Positions 36,011 through 47,946 of a DNA stretch of 64,000 nt are shown here, in pieces (within the stretch, counting starts at the first letter, position 1; every line of letters begins with the position of its first letter). The stretch comes from Tricholoma matsutake (lineage: Eukaryota > Basidiomycota > Agaricomycetes > Agaricales > Tricholomataceae), in assembly GCA_026075535.2 (NCBI GenBank), contig AP026543.1:10788001-10852000 (forward strand). Reading direction: 5' to 3'. Below the pieces are notes generated by a model. That model worked only from the letters and a program-made list of their open reading frames with translations. It ran no database searches and was not told the DNA's origin. Both the position numbers and the translations under genes were made by a program.

Positions 36011-36820
36011 TCAGGGTTGATACAGGGATTCAATGATTATGCAAACAGGCATGTTACAGAGCGGTGATTCAAACGTTGAGAGCTCTGAGGGAAGATGTGA
36101 ATGCCAGCATATTGGACAGATAATTAAGTAAATAATGAATCCCTCAGTAGAAACACCAAGGCATTTCTCTACCATTCCAATAGTTTGTGCAAAATGCTTG
36201 ACCACAGGAATATCTAGTCCAGCATATGCAGCTGAGCTAAATGTGTTCACAAAGCCATTCAACATGAGTGATGCAGCCTGGTGGGTCATATGGTCAAAAG
36301 AAACGCCAAGAAAAACATGTATATATGTGTTTCGGATGGCAGGATGATTGTCAAAGGCCCATGGAAAGCCTTGCATATGCTTGCCTGGCCCACCATCTTC
36401 TGGTAGATTCTGGTTGAATATGTCCTGATGAGAGAGGAACAGTGAGTCATCAGCAATGTTTTCAAGATCATTTTCAATAGATTCAAAGCTCGAACTGGCC
36501 TCCAAGCTGCTATCAGACAAGTTGTCTGCCATCGAGGAATACCATTCACCCTCATTGCCATCATCTGAATCCAAACTAAACAACCTCCAATTTCCGTCGT
36601 ATCCTGTGTCCTCAGCTTGCCAATGAAAGCTGCCATCAGACTGCCCCACCTGAAATTCCATACCCCCTTGGTCATTGATCTCATCCATCCAACCATCTGA
36701 TCCCCGCTCAGCCACATCCTCTTGGCTCGAATCAGATCCAACCCCTGCAACTAGCTCTCCAAATCCAGTTGATTGCCCACCGTCGTCCTCTGGGTCATGG
36801 CTTGTAATTGGCATGCTCAA
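36011..36820 (-). pseudogene. Tnp2/CACTA transposase N-terminal region
   Basis: A 269-codon minus-strand frame from an ATG at 36820. Residues 1-150 are acidic and Ser-rich. Then come a HPAIRNTYIHVFLGVSFDH segment and a GVSTEGFIIYLIICPICW...ESPLC segment. That order (acidic leader, PAIRNxYI, CPxCW...SPxC) is the N-terminal region of the Tnp2-type transposase-like proteins common in basidiomycetes; the Cys residues may bind zinc. The middle and C-terminal parts of such a protein lie next door on the opposite strand, so either this part is inverted or it comes from a second copy. Stop placement suggests an incomplete protein. Confidence 0.65.
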
Positions 36821-36879
36821 GCCTCCATGGTTCCATGTGGTTCCATGAGGTCACTTCCCAACGGGCTCATATTGCAGAT

Positions 36880-38207
36880 GAACATTGACTGGTAAGTGTT
36901 GCAAGGATCATGGAATACTCTGATGCCGCTCTCTTGCAGGTTTCAGGCAGTGAAGCAGAATATTCATTCCATGGGTGCCCTCTATATCACTATTTGCAAC
37001 AATCCTAGAGCAGTGCGATATCTGCATGAAGAGACAATCCTCACTCTCATCCTCCCCCCTCCTGAGCCAACAGTACCACAGCTCAACAAGGCACTCCACC
37101 TTTGCATTCAAGATCTCAAAGCCCTGTATAATGGTCAGTGGTTCTGGTTGTATTGTTTCTATTCCTCACATATCAAGATTCAGGGGTAGAATTTTGGGTC
37201 TATGGACGTGATGTTATGGAATTGTTTCATGCACAACTTGCGACCGATGTATCTGACCTCCCTGCCAGCCATAAACTCAATGCCCTACAAAGTTTCAGTT
37301 CAACCCATTTCATGAGCCACGTCTGTACAGCCAATTTCAACAGTCTTACAGACCCTGACGCTTTTAAACCTGAACGTAAATATCTCATTTTTATTCTAAG
37401 GACAATTTCCAATCTAATGATTCCTAGACTGCACGTTGCGAGATCCTTGGTGATACCTTCAATACACATTTTGTGCCCATGATGTTGATGAAGAAATTGC
37501 TGAAGAATTCTATCGACAACGAGGTATACACTATAGTACTATTCACAAACTAGTCAACTGGCTTCCAGGAAAGTCGTCGTTGCTGGACTTTATGCACCTA
37601 TTTTATCTTTGTATGTATCATTTCTCATTGTGCATCCCATTGTTATGGATTTTAACCAAGGCATCATCAAACATTCAACAAAAAGTATTCTTTACAACAA
37701 CGGGATGCTCACAACCAATGCATTACAAAAGCTATCAAGATGCTTCAATGACCTTGTCTGGCCTTCATCTGTTAGCCATCTTCTGCCATCCATAGGTTTT
37801 TTGGTACTCAATTTCAGTCAATACTCATTAGATATTGTCAGATTGTGCGAGCAGCTGGCTCTGTCAAAGCAGACCAATGGAAATCCTGTAGTGCAATATT
37901 TTTTGTAGCACTTTTTGTAGCCTGGGAGGTTGATGGCAAAATCCCTAATATTGATGCCCCACCTCCAGGTAGAGGTATGAAGATTGAAGCAGCTATGCTC
38001 TCCCAACAGAAACTTGTACACTGACATCTCAGAGCCCACATATTGACACAAAATCCAGACACACCACCAGATGATCTTCCCACCCTCGAGGACACAAAAA
38101 TGGATCACTCACTAAGGTGTCATTATGATGTGGTTTTGCAATTTGCTGTCTCACGGCAAATACTTAGCTCATATGCCATCAGTCCCACAGAAATCAAACA
38201 GGGTTGC
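36880..38207 (+). pseudogene. Tnp2/CACTA transposase, middle part, interrupted
   Basis: A series of exons on + can be joined by GT-AG introns. NIDWFQAVKQN...GALYITICNNPRAVRYL (36.9-37.1 kb) is followed by VYGRDVMELFHAQLATDVSDLPASHK and, after another intron, RDPW-YLQY, a WLPGKSSLLDFMHLFYL segment, KADQWKSCSAIFFVALFVAW and DTKMDHSLRCHYDVVLQFA. These are the landmark blocks of basidiomycete Tnp2-family transposases. TGA codons at 37451-37453 and 38022-38024 occupy Arg positions. At 38207 the frame is cut in ...IKQGC by the gypsy 2 LTR. The protein resumes in the same frame at 63684. Confidence 0.75.
38203..38207. other. Target-site duplication of gypsy 2 (left)
   Basis: GTTGC directly before the 3' LTR; the same five bases stand at 63679-63683 after the 5' LTR, 25.5 kb away. 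Confidence 0.85.
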
Positions 38208-38633
38208 TATAAGGGCAACCTCAGCCTCTAGCAAAGGGAAATCCAAAGTTAAAATTATACTACATAGTACAGGGCTTGGGGACGCACCTAGCAAAGGGAA
38301 ATCCAAAGAGAAAACTCTAAGGATCCCTTTGCCAATGCCCAGTATATGTGAAGATGACAAAAATCAAATAATAACCTAAAAATAGAAAAGGCGGAGATAG
38401 GCAGATCAAGGCTGCTGAATGACATCATACCAAGGGATAGATGTCGGAAGGGGTGCTCCGCCTCCAAATATAAAACTGTCAACATGCACAAACATGATAG
38501 AAAGGGAAAATTAGTAATAAAATCTGGAAAAATCATAAAAAATGAAGAATAGAAGGAAATGAAGTGAGGAAAAATATAGAATGAACGTAAAAAATAGGAG
38601 AAACACACAGGGCACCCCCCTAGTCCCCTTACA
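38208..38633 (-). repeat. 3' LTR of gypsy 2 (subfamily A, 426 bp)
   Basis: Full length, boundaries as in the solo LTR. Differs from the 5' partner at 63257 mostly by CpG-type changes (for example CCAAAG against CCGAAG). Confidence 0.9.
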
Positions 38634-38644
38634 TCACCCCCTCT

Positions 38645-40500
38645 CTAAGATGCATTGCCCCAATGCATTCGAAATCGCATACGACCAAAGTCCGTGACTT
38701 GAATGCGACGTGGTGCAGCAGTGTGCCGTCGGTGGAATTCCTTGACTAACCGAGGGGCATTCACGTCAGACTCTTGGACCCATGAGTTCTCCTCATACCC
38801 ATAACCCTTCCAATGCACCAAATACTGGAGTTTTCCTCGATGCAACCAGCTGTCCAAGATTGACTCAACTTTGTATTGGGGTTCTCCCTCGATCGCTGTA
38901 GGCGGTGGTGGTGGATGTGAATGGCATCCCGGGAATGGATCTGGGGGAGCTGGAAGGAGTTTGACAACATGAAAGACTGGGTGGAGTCTGGACATGGAGG
39001 CTGGGAGGTGTAGACAATAGGCATGCATTCCAACACACTTGACGATGGGGAAAGGTCCCAGGAAGCGATGAGCAAGTCTCTTGGATGGATGTGTAGTGGA
39101 GATGTCACTGGAGTCAAGATAAACTTGATCACCAACCTTGTACTGAGGGGTCGGAGAATGGTGTTGGTTGTAAAAGTGTGCCATGTCATCGTTTGCCTTT
39201 GCTAAGGCTGCCTTTGCCTCCTCCAAGCTATCCCACATGCATTCTGTGAACTCATTCACTGTCTCGATGTGTGAGGGAGTTTGGTGAGGTTCAAATCCAA
39301 TGCGTGGATGTCATCCAGTATCTAAGAGGAAAGGGGTCTGTTGAGTGGAAGCATGGACATGGTTGTTGTATCTGAACTCAGCCAAGGGGAGAAGATCGTC
39401 CCAATTGTCCAGGCATTCATTGACAAAGAGGCGGATGTACTGCTCCAGTTCCTGGTTGACTTGCTCAGTCTGGCCGTCAGTTTGTGGGTGATAAGAGGTT
39501 GAAGCAAGGAGTTTGATTCCCAGGGGTTGGTACAGCTCACGAGTGAACTCTGCCATGAACTGAGGGCCACGATCAGAGAGGAAAGCACCAGGAAGTCTGT
39601 GTAATTTCCACACATGGTGGAGGTAGAGTCAGGCGGCACCCAGGGCACTGACAGCGGTGTGAGTGGGAATGAAGTGAGCGCGTTTTCCCACTGAATCAAC
39701 TGTGCACATCACCACATCAAACCCATTCGACTCTGGCAACTCCACCACAAAGTCAACACTGACAACATCCCAACAACTCTCTGGAACAGGAAGAGGGTGT
39801 AGCTTGTCAATGGCTTTGCGACGAGGAACCTTGGTGCATAAGCAAAGGTCACAAGTGCGACAATACTGACCAATGAGCCATGACATTTGTGGCCACCAAT
39901 AATTCCGTGAGGTGAGCTCCAAGGTCTTCCAGCATCCAGGATGACCAGCAATCTGTGAGTCATGGTGTTGGGATATGATGTGCCGGCGAAGGTCTGGGTC
40001 ATTGGGGACGTAGATGTGATCCCTGAAATACAACAAGTCCTCTTTTTCAGCCCACTCTGCCACACGCAAGGAAAGGGTGGATCCCTTCCTCAGTTCTTTA
40101 ACAGTTTGGGCAACAACATCCTCATGTAAACCACTATGGTTTGCGTGATGAATGTCACATAGGATGTCCTGCTCCTCGCCCTGGGGTGCGATGCCTTCCA
40201 GTGCCCGAATGGTGAACAGGTCTGGCTGCAACAACACAATGTTTGGTTGTCATTGCTGCCATCCCCATGGTCTGCACATTGGGAGAGGGCATCGGTCTTC
40301 CCCATGCTGCGACCCAGATGGTGGTGCAAGGAGAAGCTGAATCTGGATAGATACAGGGACCAACAAGCTTGATGATGGTTCAATTTCTTGGCCGTCATAA
40401 AGTACTTGAGATTCTTGTGATCCATCCAAATTTCCACCTTGTGCTGGGCACCCTTGAGGAAGTGTCGCCACTCCTCAAGCACATGCATTATTGCCAACAT
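38645..40500 (-). pseudogene. gypsy 2 pol: RNase H, integrase, chromodomain
   Basis: Frame 39259-38645 carries the integrase C-terminus and a complete chromodomain (LQYLVHWKGYGYEENSW). Chromodomains bind modified histone tails and guide insertion in chromoviruses. Frames 39613-39311 and 40237-39629 hold the integrase HHCC motif (CRTCDLCL), SVDFVVE and SDRGPQF; 40500-40090 covers RNase H. Shifts at about 39310, 39620 and 40240 break it. The chromodomain part is open here and broken in copy 1, and the reverse holds for integrase, so the two decayed independently. Confidence 0.8.
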
Positions 40501-40524
40501 CTCCTTGTCATGGATCTCATAATT

Positions 40525-42117
40525 TCACTCTACAGCACTAAGGCTTTTGGAGTAGAACACAACAGGATGCCACTTCTGGTCCTCCGGAGACTGCTGAGAC
40601 AACACAGTGCCCGTCGCAAAGTCAGAACTGTCGGCTTCTACACGAAAAGGACGTGAATCATCAGCAAAGGTAAGGATGGGAGCAGAAGTGACCATCTCCT
40701 TAAGCTTTTTGAATGCCTGCTGTTGTGCATTATCCCACCTCCATGCCTCCTTTCCTGTCAAGTCAAACAGTGGTCGTGCATGATGTGAGAAATCCTTGAT
40801 AAAACACTGATAGAAATTGATGAAGCCCCGGAAAGACTGCACCTCTTTCTTGTTCGTGGGCATTGGCTGAGCTGTGACCCCGTTCACCTTGATAGGATCC
40901 ATCTCCACCTGACCCTCCAAGATAATCAGGCCAAGGTACTCGATCTTGGTCTTCTCAAACTCGCACTTGTCCTGATGAAGGTAGAGTTTGTACTGTCGAA
41001 GCCATTCTAGGACGAGGCGTGTGATGCAACGGTACTCTTCAACTGTGTGAGTGAAGATGAGGATGTTGTCGAGATAGATGCAGACAACACCTTTGAGGAT
41101 GAGGTCGTGGAAAATGTCATTCATCATGGTCTGAAAGGTGGCAGGACTATTAGTAAGGCCAAAGAACATGACAAGCGGTTCAAAAAGACCATGGTTGGTA
41201 TGAATGGCTGCCTTCCACTCATCTCCCTCCTTTATCCTCACATTATTGTAACCCCAACAGATGTTGAGCTTGGTGAAGTATCGGGCTCCATGGAGCTGGT
41301 TCACAAGTTCAGAGATGAGAGGTAATGGATAGCAATTTTTGACCGTGATGTCGTTGAGCCTTCTGTAGTCTTGAACCGGTCAAAGTGAGCCATCCTTCTT
41401 CTTGCCAAAGAAAAAGGGAGAGGCCATGGGTGACTTCGATGGTCGAATATGTCCAGAGGCCAGGTGCTCGTCGATGAACTGGTCAGGGTGTCATTGTTCT
41501 TCAGGAGAGAGAGGATAGACCTTGCAGGATGGAGGGGTTGCACCGGGGGTGAGTTCGATCGCGTGATCCCATGGCTTGCGCACAGGGAGAGAGTCGAACG
41601 ATTCCTTGGAGAACACGTCTCCAAACTCATGGAGATGAGGGAGCAAGGAATTAGTAGAGGATTTAGCAGCATTGTTTTTGTGGAAGGCCTCGGCGAGGCA
41701 TTGGGATATGTTCGATGTAGCACATACCTCGTGCAATGGACAAATCACAGTGTAGAAGATCCGATCACCTTCCTCCACTTCTTCTGGCTCCTCATCATCA
41801 TCATCATCCGAGTCTGGCATTAGATCAGGAACCCCTTCCAACTCCACTTCAGGTATAGGCAGGGGTCCAGCATGACACTTCTGAGTATGTCATATTGCGG
41901 CCTTCTGTCCACGATGTTCTTGCCTGGCTTCTGTGAAACAAGTACGACAGCGGGATGGACATCGGCTCATGGTAACCTCCCCGGTATGCCAGTTGACCTC
42001 TGGGTTATGGTCTCAAAGCCACGGATAGCCCAAAATCACCTTTTGCTTTCCTAATTGAGTGACAGCAAAAAGGGCACGCTCACTATGATCTGGGTAACGG
42101 AGGACCAGGTCTACAAC
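40525..42117 (-). pseudogene. gypsy 2 pol: reverse transcriptase region
   Basis: Frame 41304-40525 spans the RT palm and the RT/RNase H linker without interruption; upstream frames (41723-41301, 41847-41491) contain the acidic linker and RT entry. The catalytic motif reads YLDN (codon 41065-41067) where the other copy has YLDD, so the second catalytic Asp is lost through a G-to-A change in a CpG. Even if the frame were expressed, polymerisation would fail. A TGA near 41391 at GSL-R-PVQ is shared with copy 1. Confidence 0.8.
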
Positions 42118-42120
42118 CTC

Positions 42121-43362
42121 TCAGATGGCACCAGCTTCATTTGGGGACCCATCCACATTATACACAGGTATTGAACGCGAGAGTGAGCGAGTATTTAGGT
42201 GATGTTGTTGTGCGAGATGGGCATCGATGAAGAGACCAGTCGCACCAGAGTCCAGGAGTGCAGAGACACTGAGTATCTGTCCAGTGTAGGTCATCTGCAG
42301 TTCAATTGCTAGGTTCAAGGAATGTGTAGAGGGAGTGGATGCAACAATATATTTGCATGGTAGTTTACGCTCCCATGATTTAATTTTGGGGTGTGGAGCA
42401 GAGGGAGAGATGGGAAGAGCAGGTACATCTTCAGCCAACTTCAAAGGGTCAGAGAGGGGAACAGTCACAGAAATGGATTCATTCTCCGGGGATTCAACTG
42501 ACAAGACTTCAAAGTGGTTATGGACAGGCACTGAGGGCGTATGATTCACTCGCTGCGAATAGAAAAATCCTGCTCCTCTACAACTTCTGACTTGATCTCC
42601 TCTGCAACCTGATCCTTTGCTTCCTCGACATCTACAAGTGCCAACAAGTCTTGGAGGAGTTCATCTCACCCCTCAGGGGTGAGCATGCAGATATCCTGAC
42701 AATGGGGACATGCTCCAGCCCTGTGTCCAGTTTCCCCACAATGGTAGCAGAGATCCAACGTATGCGCATGGCTGTGGGCTGCATCAACATCCATTGGTAC
42801 TGGGACATTGACAGCTGGTGTGGGAGTCTGATGAACAGGAATGGGGTTAAGGCAGGGAAGGGTTCGATTGAAGGTGTAGGGCACATGAGTGGTAGTTGGA
42901 GCACGGAATGCAGCATTAAACGCCACATTTGTGAGTCGGTTTTCATCACAGAGTGAAGCAGCTTCATACCAAGCATAGATATCATTGTCCGCTGGGCACC
43001 CTTCCAACATCTGTGCAATCTGGTCCTGAATTTCTCGGTTGAGGCCCCATTGGAACTTCACCACCACTGGTAGCCCACTCCCATATCCTGCCATGTCCAC
43101 CAAATCCTTAAACTAATCGATATAATTGTCCACAAATCGATGTGCCTGGTGGTAAGAGGATGACTCAAGTCATGTCACTGCTCGGTGGCGCTCATTGAGG
43201 GGACAAAAGTGGCATACAAACTCGGCTCGAAAGTCACCCCATGTGGAGAAAGGTAGAGAACTGAGTTCTTTAGTTTGATGCAGAATATGGTCCACATAGA
43301 GATAGGCATGTTCAGATTTCATGTACTTGTCAGGTTGGGCCATGGCTGCACCTGGCATGAAC
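42121..43362 (-). pseudogene. gypsy 2 protease and gag (C-terminal part)
   Basis: Protease frame 42549-42121 has LLDSGATG. Gag frame 43103-42666 has the CCHC knuckle CYHCGETGHRAGAC; a further gag frame, 43358-43170, begins with an MPGAAMAQPDKYMKSEHAYLYVD reading. Gag is cut at 43362, and its N-terminal part lies at 62736-63106. Compared with copy 1, about 62 bp of additional sequence surrounds the cut point. The element's own gag-protease arrangement matches copy 1. Confidence 0.75.
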
Positions 43363-43370
43363 GAGTCCTC
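43363..43370. repeat. Direct repeat at left edge of the 19.4-kb insertion
   Basis: GAGTCCTC, repeated at 62728-62735. The match extends to 12 bp (GAA-C/T-GAGTCCTC) with a single C/T difference in a CpG. It looks like a target-site duplication. Confidence 0.65.
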
Positions 43371-43661
43371 ACTTCAGGAATTTTTTCCTTTAGTCTGCAT
43401 TTATTTTCTTTTGATGCAAAGCCATATGGCAGATAATATATACAATTGTGGTATAAAATCTACTAACCAGCTTCAAATAATGTACTTGAAACTCACACAG
43501 CATGGTGCTACCATTTATTAGGTACAGGTGAGTACCAATATAATGTAAAGTGAATCAAAGTGGCACAGAATAAAATAAAGAAGGTGATGCATGAATTAGG
43601 ATATGAAGCAAGTAACAAGATTGACTAATAAAGCAATTTTGAAAACAAATACAGCATAACA

Positions 43662-44186
43662 CTACACATAAATTGCAATGTTTGCCTGTTTTCCTTTGCA
43701 ATGTTGAAGATCTGAAGTGGGTAGTAATTGTCCATCATATAACATGCTGGCACCAGTAGAAATGCCATCATGAAACCATATCTGTTCATTAATTATAACA
43801 CGTGACATGTAATGCAATTCTCCATAATATATAACACCTTGTAGTTTCATAGTGCAAGATTGATTATCTCTACAGGTAATTGTTACCTCCGGATCTATAC
43901 ATATATCCTTGCCTTCAAACTCAAATACAATTAAATCTGGAATTTTTGAAAATGAGTATGTGCGCTGAAGGCACTGATTGCATTCTTCACACAAAAGGCG
44001 TGAATCTTCTTTGTAATTCTGAATCCAGTCTGTTGTTGATACATAAGGATTTGTGCCAGCAGACAAAACATATGAATAAATAGAGTGGCATTGGCTATGG
44101 ATGATGGGATGTCTCTCACTACAGGTAAGCTGAGAAGACACCATTTCTGTAGATGCTTTAAACATGTACTCTAATAGCCTGACCAC
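43662..44186 (-). pseudogene. Ubiquitin-specific-protease-like C-terminal domain
   Basis: A 174-codon frame continuing the helicase ORF after a one-base shift near 44270. Upstream, at the end of the helicase frame, is the Cys box (NNSCAYDSVFTILYSLW, on + 44402-44433). Here follow a zinc-type CEECNQC (43969-43999), an LIVFEF strand, and the His box GELHYMSRVI...WFHDG (about 43770-43823). Cys box, CxxC and H-Y then a W-x-H pattern is the USP (C19) order, so a deubiquitinase-like fold fused to a Helitron helicase is the best reading. Catalytic competence is not shown: the Asn/Asp partner is unclear and the frame is broken. Confidence 0.65.
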
Positions 44187-44260
44187 AGATGTATATCTGC
44201 CCCAGTGTAGGCCAGCTAACCGTGAATTGTCTAAAGCAATTCTAAATCTGTCTCTAACAA

Positions 44261-46267
44261 TTAGGGTTCTAATGAAGTTTGATTATAAGAGTGATCATTG
44301 AATCCATTACTGATCTCTTCTAGCAAGTCACAATTCATGCTATAAAAGGATTGTTTCCAGTATGTTGGATTACTCCTCCAAAGTGAGTATAATATAGTAA
44401 ATACTGAATCATATGCACAGCTGTTATTAATCCATATTAGACCAGTAGGAGGTGAAATCTGAAATGTTGCACCACCAGAAGCTATATCAGCTGTATTGTG
44501 ACTGGTTTTTATTTTTTTATGTATGTTTTCAGCTGTGCTATTATCAGTTATCACACTGATTTTTCTTTTCAGGGACTTAGTTGAAACAGAAGTGGACTTA
44601 GCTTTGGCAGGAATAGCTGTAGTGTGCTTCTTCTGTTTTTCTACAATCTTCCATCTGACATCTTCTATTTCAGGTTCTAATAAAGGATCTCTGGAATTCC
44701 ACCTAATGGCTTTGTGTACAGCTGATGGTACATGATGCATTCCCTTCCATTGTCTAAAAGCCATGATTAGCATATTTCTCTGTTCACCAACCACACTTCT
44801 GTGCAATTTTCCATTATACCTCAAGTCAGTAATTTCATCAAGCAACTCTAGCTCTCTGAATTCTTGTCTTAAGGCACCAGAAGCACCACCTGTAATTTTC
44901 TGAGGATGAAATATCTGTGTTATTAATGTACCAGCTGCAGTTGCACTACATGACAATGCTGTATAATAAGACTGATGAGAATGATTGTCATTAAGGTTTA
45001 CCACATTATAAGGCCTTGTTTTACCTTGAGAAGCATAATCTGTCATAGAAAAGTTGGGAAGAACCTCTATCTGGGTTCTTGACACATGTACCTTTGAATC
45101 ATCAGGCAAAGAACAGTAAATTGGATTTGTAGTTTTGTATAATGGTACAACATTTTCGGGAAGTCCATCAAATTTAACATCAGAAGGAGGATTGATCAAT
45201 TTGACAAAAAGTGTTTCCAAGATTGGTTGACCATGTTCACCAGGAGATACATTCCAGTTATATACTGTAGCTTCTTGACCTTTTGTAATACAAAGTTCTG
45301 TTGCACCATTATATCTTATCATTACAGGTAAGCCTTTACATAAGGATAACTTTCCAGTTATATGTCTGTCATTTGTACTATATGGCTGTTCCCAAAGAAT
45401 TTGCTGCAACTCATTAGATATCTTGTTAAGCTTAACTACTGAACCTTTAAATTTGGATTTTTCTGAACAGACTTTTTGTGAATCTTCAGAGTAAAAGTGT
45501 GTCAACACTTGTTCAGTTTCAGCAGCAAAATGTTCTGAGCCAAGTTTGTTAATCTCATCCTTATGGACATTTAGTGCAGTAATAATAGATATATCACGGA
45601 AATTATCATCACATACAGATGGTTGCCCAGATATGGGAGATGATATAAGTGTTTGTAAAAATACAATGTCTGTAGGTGTACAGGCCTTATACCTCATATT
45701 TTCCAATGCAGTACGAAATTTAGCATCTTCTGGAGTCTGTTTTTTTTGTCTCATGTTTTCCCGAAGTATAACTACTGTAGTTACTTGATGCCACAAAGAT
45801 TTACCTATTGCTTCTTCCTGAGATCTCTGAGTTGATGCAATAGCTCCAATATTTCGACTATATAAAGATGACCCTTCACCACCTACAACTGGTGGTAGCT
45901 GTGCAAAATCACCTGCAAACAACATACTTAAACCTCCAAAGGGCTGCTCTGGTATATTCAAAGCAATAGCAAGCTGACATGAGATGCGATACATATCATG
46001 GCAAGATAACATAGAGACCTCATCCAAGAAAATGTAGTCTACTCCAATAAGTCTAGATCTTACCTGAGCTAAATTTGTAAGTCCTTTCTCATTATAGTCA
46101 CTAATACCAAATAGTGAGTGATAAGTTGATCCTCCAAGCAAAGCAGCTGCACTTCCTGTTGGTGCTACTACTACAAATTGATATGATTCATCTTTTTCTT
46201 TGAAAAAGGTTTTTAAGGCTTTTAAAACTTGAGACTTCCCAGTTCCAGCCATTCCACCAATGTACAT
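44261..46267 (-). pseudogene. Helitron PIF1-type helicase
   Basis: A 668-codon open frame. Walker A is GGMAGTGKSQ (46231-46262), followed by VVVAPTGSAA. Walker B is DYIFLDEVSML, motif III AGDFAQLPP, and near residue 410-450 come the C-terminal motifs (DYASQGKTRP and the SCSATAAG region). These are the superfamily 1B PIF1 signatures that Helitrons carry fused to Rep for strand unwinding. The last 150 residues are Lys-rich and end in the Cys box of the USP-like tail. The frame starts inside the helicase because an upstream stop (about 46370) separates it from the Rep part. It is the best preserved piece of the element. Confidence 0.85.
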
Positions 46268-46379
46268 TCGTAAAGGTTCTGAATAAAGATCACTAGCATG
46301 TGTAGCTACAATGCGAAATGCTTTTTCTTGCTCAGTATTAAGACTATATTTCTCAACTATAGTATCAAGCTAGTTGTGT

Positions 46380-47945
46380 GTCAGACTCATGGATTTTTTT
46401 TGTTAGATAAGATTTGTCAGTGATTTTAACAATATTTGAAGACAACTATTCAAAAGATTGTTCAGGTTCAAGTTTATGATTTGCAGGTATTCTTTGCTTT
46501 CGCTGCTCCAGAACTTCTTGCCTTTTTTTGGCAACTTCATTTTTCCATTCTAATCCTGATAAGATGCGCTGAATTGGTGGAGGATTCAGCTCAATATTAG
46601 TGTGAGTATTGACCTGGTTCTCAGAAGTCCAACCAAGGTTGGTCAGAATATTTCGCATGGTCATAGCTTCCTGTTGCCGTTTTATCTCTCTTTTTCCTAA
46701 CTGAAGCAAATGAAGAGGAATATCATCTTGATCATTTTCAGAATGGTGTGCATAAAGATTATCAGATGTACAGTCCTCCAAGAAAGTAAAATCAGCTTCT
46801 TCCCATGTAGACAAAACACTTGCATTTTTCTTTAATTGAGCCCGATAATCATCTCTTGCATCTAAACATTCAAATCAAATATTAAAATTCTTCATAAGTT
46901 CCAATTGTCTTGCAGTAAATGAGTATTTACTAAAGGCATTATTCCAGTTTTCAATACTATCTTTCAGTTCTTTTCCAGTTCACCAAGGCTTGAAAAGAGT
47001 AAGCATAGTAGAACAATAATAATCCCTATCTCCTTGATCACAACGGGGTAAATTGGCTCCAATAAAGTTAACCACTATATTATCATCATCAGGGCCAACC
47101 TTGATATGATGTGTATTATAAAGAGGATGAGAGTTTGTGAACTGATAGAACTGGTACTTGTTTTTTTTCACTTGTGTCAAGCTTAGAGGCTTATCTTCAC
47201 AACCATACTCTGTATCAATAGACTCAAATGATTGGTCTCCAATTAAATCAGACTGCATAGATAAATCTCCTTTATCACCATTGTTGGGATCATCAGAAGC
47301 AGTATTATCCAGTTTTGATTTGCTTTTTTTAGTCATTTTAACTCTTTTTCATCTTCTGATCCAATCATATAGTGACATGTGCTCAAGCTCAGGTGCCCGA
47401 TAGATATAATCAAAAACAGGTGAGAGAGCTATTATCTTACCCTTCAGTTTTACAAGTGCCACTTTGATTGAAAAGCTTATTGCTTCTTCTGGATGCCAGA
47501 CTTTGCGAGCTTCAGATACATAAGTTTGCCAGTAAAATGAAACAAATTTGTGACTGGTATAGTGATCAGGGTTTCCCAGCATATACATGGATATCATAAT
47601 TGCACCCATTTCCATTTTTACTGACAACAAGTTTACCACTTTTGCCATCAATTGCCTTGCTTTTTCTCTACTTGGCAATGTACCATTAACAAGTTCCATG
47701 TTTTTAGTGAAAATTGATTTGATTGATTCAAAAATAACATGAGTTTTCAAGGGGGCTTTAGTTATATAATCAGATACATATATAATTACTGCTTTAATAG
47801 CAGTACCTGACATGAGGCAAGTAACATCTGTGTTGCAGCGGAAAATATAAGTTAATAAGGGTGTAAAAGTATTTAGCCAGGGTTCTTTTTTTTTTCAAAT
47901 CTAGTGAACCTGTCTCCTTGTCTATACAAGTTTCTTGAAATAAAG
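46380..47945 (-). pseudogene. Helitron linker between Rep and helicase
   Basis: Three frames, 47813-47349, 47336-46980 and 46814-46446, read consecutively. They contain the GTAIKAVIIYVSDYITKAPLKTH block, typical of basidiomycete Helitron proteins directly after the Rep zinc segment, then KMEMGAIMISMYMLGNPDHYTSHKF and Lys-rich sequence. No catalytic motif lies here. Stops at the joints show decay. Its only sign of function is its place between the two enzymatic halves. Confidence 0.65.
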
Positions 47946-47946
47946 G

